64,000 nucleotides of DNA, taken from Microcystis panniformis FACHB-1757. GTDB lineage: Bacteria > Cyanobacteriota > Cyanobacteriia > Cyanobacteriales > Microcystaceae. The notes under the pieces were generated by a model that was not told the origin of the DNA, ran no database searches, and saw only the letters and a list, made by a program, of their open reading frames with translations. The position numbers and the translations under genes were made by a program. Within the stretch, counting starts at the first letter, position 1. Each line of letters starts with the position of its first letter. Shown in pieces: positions 61,541-64,000 of this stretch. Location: assembly GCF_001264245.1 (NCBI RefSeq), contig NZ_CP011339.1, positions 1,798,001 to 1,862,000 of the forward strand, written 5' to 3'.

Positions 61541-62755
61541 TTAACTAGATCGACCGAGTTTAACCCAGTCGATCCCCGTCAAATCGCCTCCGCGAGCGTT
61601 TTCTAACACGGTCAGTCCGACCGCGTTTTTTCCTCGGTTCTCAATTACCTTCGCTGATGCCGTATCTCTCGGTTCAATGTGGCCGCAAGAATCACACCGG
61701 TGAACTCTTTCCGATAACGCTTTTTTACCAGTAATTGCGCCACAATTCGGACACTCTTGCGAGGTTCCGTTTTTATCAACCTTAAGATAATATTTTCCCC
61801 GTTTCCAAACAACCAATGGTAGTATCTCGTTAATAAAACTACCAATACCTGAATCCAGAGATTGTTTTCTAACGATCCCTCTAGACCAGGAAACGAAGTT
61901 AATATCTTCAACAAAGATATTATCAGCGAGATCGCAAAGGTAATGAGCTAACTTAAAATGCCAATCTCTACGAGTATTAGACACTTTTTCGTGTAATCTC
62001 GCTATCTTATCTTGGAGTTTCAACCAATTGTTCGAGCCTTTGACTTGATGTTTCAAGCGTCTTTGTAGCAATTTAAGCTTACTCTGTACTTTCAACAAAA
62101 ATCGAGGGGCTTTGATTAAATCTCCCCGTGAAGTAGCGACAAAACTCTCAATTCCCGCGTCAATTCCTAAACAGGTCTTCCCTACTGTCATATCGGGAAC
62201 TAATTCCGTAGATTGGAAAGAAACCAAAACGTAAAATCCCGACGCTTTTTGGATAATTCGAGCTTGTTTAGGCTCAAACCCAGACGGGTACTTCCTAGAT
62301 TTCCTAATCCGAATTTTTCCCAATTGTGGAAAATTTAAGTATTCGTCACCTAAGAAGTTTTTTGACAGCGCAGGAAAAATAAAACTTCGCATCTTTTTCT
62401 TAAATCTAGGAAAGCCGAAGCCTTTCGATTTCATGTGGTCAAACGCTTTATCTACAGTTTTTAAAACTTGCTGTAATACTTGAGCGTTAACTGTCTTTAA
62501 TATCGGGTAGACTTTTTTAGCTTCCGTTATATTTTTAGCTTGAACGAAGTAATTTGGATAGGGTTGATCCGCAGGAATTATGTACTCAGAAACTAGCGAA
62601 CAGCGATCCGCAAGACACTTTCGAGAGTTTAACCAATCTTTCCGTTCCGAGAGCGCGTAATTATAAACGCTCTTACAAACATCAAGAATGTGGACAATCT
62701 CTCGTTCCTGTTTCTTGTTCACCTTTAGTTTGTACTGGTAGGTAAGCGTTATCAC
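61541..62755 (-). CDS. tnpB: TnpB (IS200/IS605-type), apparently intact
   Basis: 404 residues, full length. RuvC-I Asp in CLGIDAGIESFVATS (~residue 199), RuvC-II Glu in IFVEDINFVSWSRG, zinc ribbon CPNCG...CDSCG, and RuvC-III Asp in HIEPRDTASAKVIEN. The N-terminal helical part (YQYKLKVNKKQEREIV, FPRFKKKMRSFIF) binds RNA in characterised relatives, which are RNA-guided DNA nucleases. All three acids and four Cys are present. It lies next to a tnpA remnant (62828-63040) on the opposite strand. Whether it still has its own right end is discussed as a finding. Confidence 0.9.
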   Translation of the reverse strand: MITLTYQYKLKVNKKQEREIVHILDVCKSVYNYALSERKDWLNSRKCLADRCSLVSEYIIPADQPYPNYFVQAKNITEAKKVYPILKTVNAQVLQQVLKTVDKAFDHMKSKGFGFPRFKKKMRSFIFPALSKNFLGDEYLNFPQLGKIRIRKSRKYPSGFEPKQARIIQKASGFYVLVSFQSTELVPDMTVGKTCLGIDAGIESFVATSRGDLIKAPRFLLKVQSKLKLLQRRLKHQVKGSNNWLKLQDKIARLHEKVSNTRRDWHFKLAHYLCDLADNIFVEDINFVSWSRGIVRKQSLDSGIGSFINEILPLVVWKRGKYYLKVDKNGTSQECPNCGAITGKKALSERVHRCDSCGHIEPRDTASAKVIENRGKNAVGLTVLENARGGDLTGIDWVKLGRSS

Positions 62756-62827
62756 TGTCGTTAGTTTCGTGATGTGATGTATAGTTAAATTGTAACACTT
62801 ACTGCCTAGTATATCAACTAATTACAA

Positions 62828-63040
62828 TCATGGACCAAACTAATCGCTAACCTTAAAACAGTTAGTAGTCGCTTAATTAGACAAGAATTTCCGGATTTGG
62901 CGGCAAAGTATTTCGACAACAAACCCTATTTTTGGGCGGGAGCTTATTTCGTGGCTAGTTGTGGCGACGTTACTGTCGAACAACTAAAAAAATACGTCGA
63001 GAACCAAAACTCCCCGAAAGTGGAAACGCTACCGCGTTAG
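62828..63040 (+). pseudogene. TnpA (Y1 transposase) C-terminal remnant
   Basis: 70 codons: WTKLIANLKTVSSRLIRQE, then AKYFDNKPYFWAGAYFVASC and VEQLKKYVENQ. This is the helical end of IS200-type TnpA. The catalytic Tyr, in this family usually just before YVENQ-like ends, is KKY here, but the HUH motif and N-terminal half are missing. It faces away from tnpB, as in IS605. Confidence 0.8.
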
Positions 63041-63064
63041 TTTTATTCTGGTCGCGACTCATCT

Positions 63065-63095
63065 CCCGTTAACCGCTACGCGGTTTAACGGGAGT
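63065..63095. repeat. Hairpin resembling the tnpB right end
   Basis: ACTCATCTCCCGTTAACCG, CTACGC, CGGTTTAACGGGAGTCCT: a strong stem after the tnpA remnant, like the one at 61484-61520 after tnpB. Probably the right end of the element that tnpA belonged to. Confidence 0.6.
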
Positions 63096-63208
63096 CCTCT
63101 CGCGACCTTGAGATAGGGGTGAGGGGTGGGGCAGATTTTTCAGGGATCGGTAAACAGTAAACAGTGAAAATACTCCTCACCTAATACCGCTTACCGATCA
63201 CCGATAAC

Positions 63209-64000
63209 TTAATTATTGGCCATTACCCAATTAACTAGAGTGCGGACGGGAAAACCGGTGGCCCCGGAATTATTAACGCCATTTTCTTTATCGCACCAGA
63301 CCGGTCCTGCGATATCTAGGTGGAGCCAGGGAGTATTATTAATGAATTGCTTCAAAAATAAAGCGGCTGTAATGGAACCGCCGGGGCGCGGGCCGGTGTT
63401 TTTCATATCGGCAATTTGAGACTTCATCCCCTCGAAATATTTTTCTTCTAGGGGCATTGGCCAGAATTTTTCGCCGGCTAATTTAGCGGCCTCTTGGAGT
63501 TGAACAGTGAGACTCTCATCGCTACTCCATAAACCGGCGATATCGTCCCCCAAAGCGATGACACAGGCCCCAGTTAAAGTGGCTAGATCTACGATCGCAT
63601 CCACCTCTAATTTTTCCGCAAAAACCAAGCCATCGGCCAGGGTTAATCGTCCCTCGGCATCGGTGTTATTGACTTCAATAGTTTTGCCATTAGAAGCGGT
63701 TAAAATGTCCCCAGGGTGCATAGCGCGACCACTAATCATATTTTCCGTAGCCGGACAGATAAAGTGTACTTCCACTTCTGGCTGTAATTGGGCGATCGCC
63801 TTGGCTGCCCCTAGGGTGGCGGCACCACCCCCCATATCCATTTTCATGGTTTCGATGCCGCTGCCGGCCCCTTTAATATTCAAACCGCCGGAATCAAAGG
63901 TTAAACTTTTACCGACGATTGCTAGTTTACGTTTCGGGGCTACTTGGGGTTTATAGATTAAATGAAGGAATTTCGGGGGAATATCCGAGGCTTTGGCCAC
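63209..64000 (-). CDS. pepA: Leucyl aminopeptidase (M17), C-terminal part
   Basis: 263 residues visible; the N terminus lies beyond the right edge. Catalytic domain: LAIVGKSLTFDSGGLNIK (metal-binding Lys and Asp), MKMDMGGGAATLGA, the signature NTDAEGRLTLADGL (Asp, Glu and Arg), GACVIALGDDIAGLWS. Two-metal exopeptidase, hexameric, cytoplasmic; trims peptides during protein turnover. Confidence 0.95.
   Translation of the reverse strand: MAKASDIPPKFLHLIYKPQVAPKRKLAIVGKSLTFDSGGLNIKGAGSGIETMKMDMGGGAATLGAAKAIAQLQPEVEVHFICPATENMISGRAMHPGDILTASNGKTIEVNNTDAEGRLTLADGLVFAEKLEVDAIVDLATLTGACVIALGDDIAGLWSSDESLTVQLQEAAKLAGEKFWPMPLEEKYFEGMKSQIADMKNTGPRPGGSITAALFLKQFINNTPWLHLDIAGPVWCDKENGVNNSGATGFPVRTLVNWVMANN

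Overview
The window looks like a chromosomal segment of a bloom-forming, Microcystis-like cyanobacterium. The evidence is many GCGATCGC (HIP1) octamers, a ccmR2/bicA/nhaS3 inorganic-carbon locus, a double zinc-ribbon Ser/Thr kinase, a PEP-CTERM protein, Uma2 nucleases, heptamer tandem repeats, numerous toxin-antitoxin genes and a very high load of insertion sequences and MITEs. Genus assignment is inference; the cyanobacterial assignment is secure.

Layout. 0-3.5 kb: kinase fragment, TetR regulator and a multi-pass GT-C-like membrane protein. 3.5-8.7 kb: a mobile-element graveyard with an IS630/IS1/DUF4351 mosaic junction, an intact ISL3-family IS, and a nested stack (transposase remnant, into which a second ISL3 element inserted, into which an ISAs1 element inserted, which holds two MITEs) whose target duplications can still be read. 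9.1-13.8 kb: a three-gene minus-strand cassette made of a lipoprotein with solute-binding and VWA domains, a membrane coiled-coil protein, and an HtpX-like M48 protease fused to a solute-binding domain. 14.2-23.1 kb: ISL3 copy 2 abutting a truncated nitrate-transport ATPase, then murA, tRNA-Leu(CAG), a SpoU-type methyltransferase, a TIGR02391-like gene, an IS30 remnant, purH and ISL3 copy 3 inside a MITE. 23.4-29.3 kb: a toxin-antitoxin island (BrnA-like, ParE/RelE-like, VapBC, MazF-like) also holding a tnpB element broken by IS1. 29.3-33 kb: an overlapping MBOAT / SGNH-like / NDH-2 operon. 33-45 kb: FkbM methyltransferase, a small lipoprotein, galE, two-domain PPK2, a nucleotidyltransferase-like pair overlapping purN, twin Uma2 genes, valS and icd. 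45.3-46.3 kb: an ORF-less group II intron inside a MITE. 46.4-53.7 kb: Uma2, DUF642/PEP-CTERM, a PIN toxin pair, a tandem duplication of a DUF4351 nuclease-like gene, a SIMPL protein, an alpha/beta hydrolase and a small secreted protein. 53.7-58.2 kb: nhaS3, bicA and the divergent LysR regulator, with no sbtA. 58.2-64 kb: ftsH, a TPR protein, an intact tnpB beside a tnpA remnant, and the 3' part of pepA.

Housekeeping genes (murA, purH, purN, valS, icd, galE, ftsH, pepA) look intact and are separated by mobile or conflict DNA. The carbon-uptake locus is a coherent unit: bicarbonate/sodium symport, sodium extrusion, and a divergent carbon-responsive regulator with a palindromic site between them. 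The best candidate for an undescribed system is the 9.1-13.8 kb cassette, because two of its proteins share a solute-binding domain fused to different effectors (protease and VWA).
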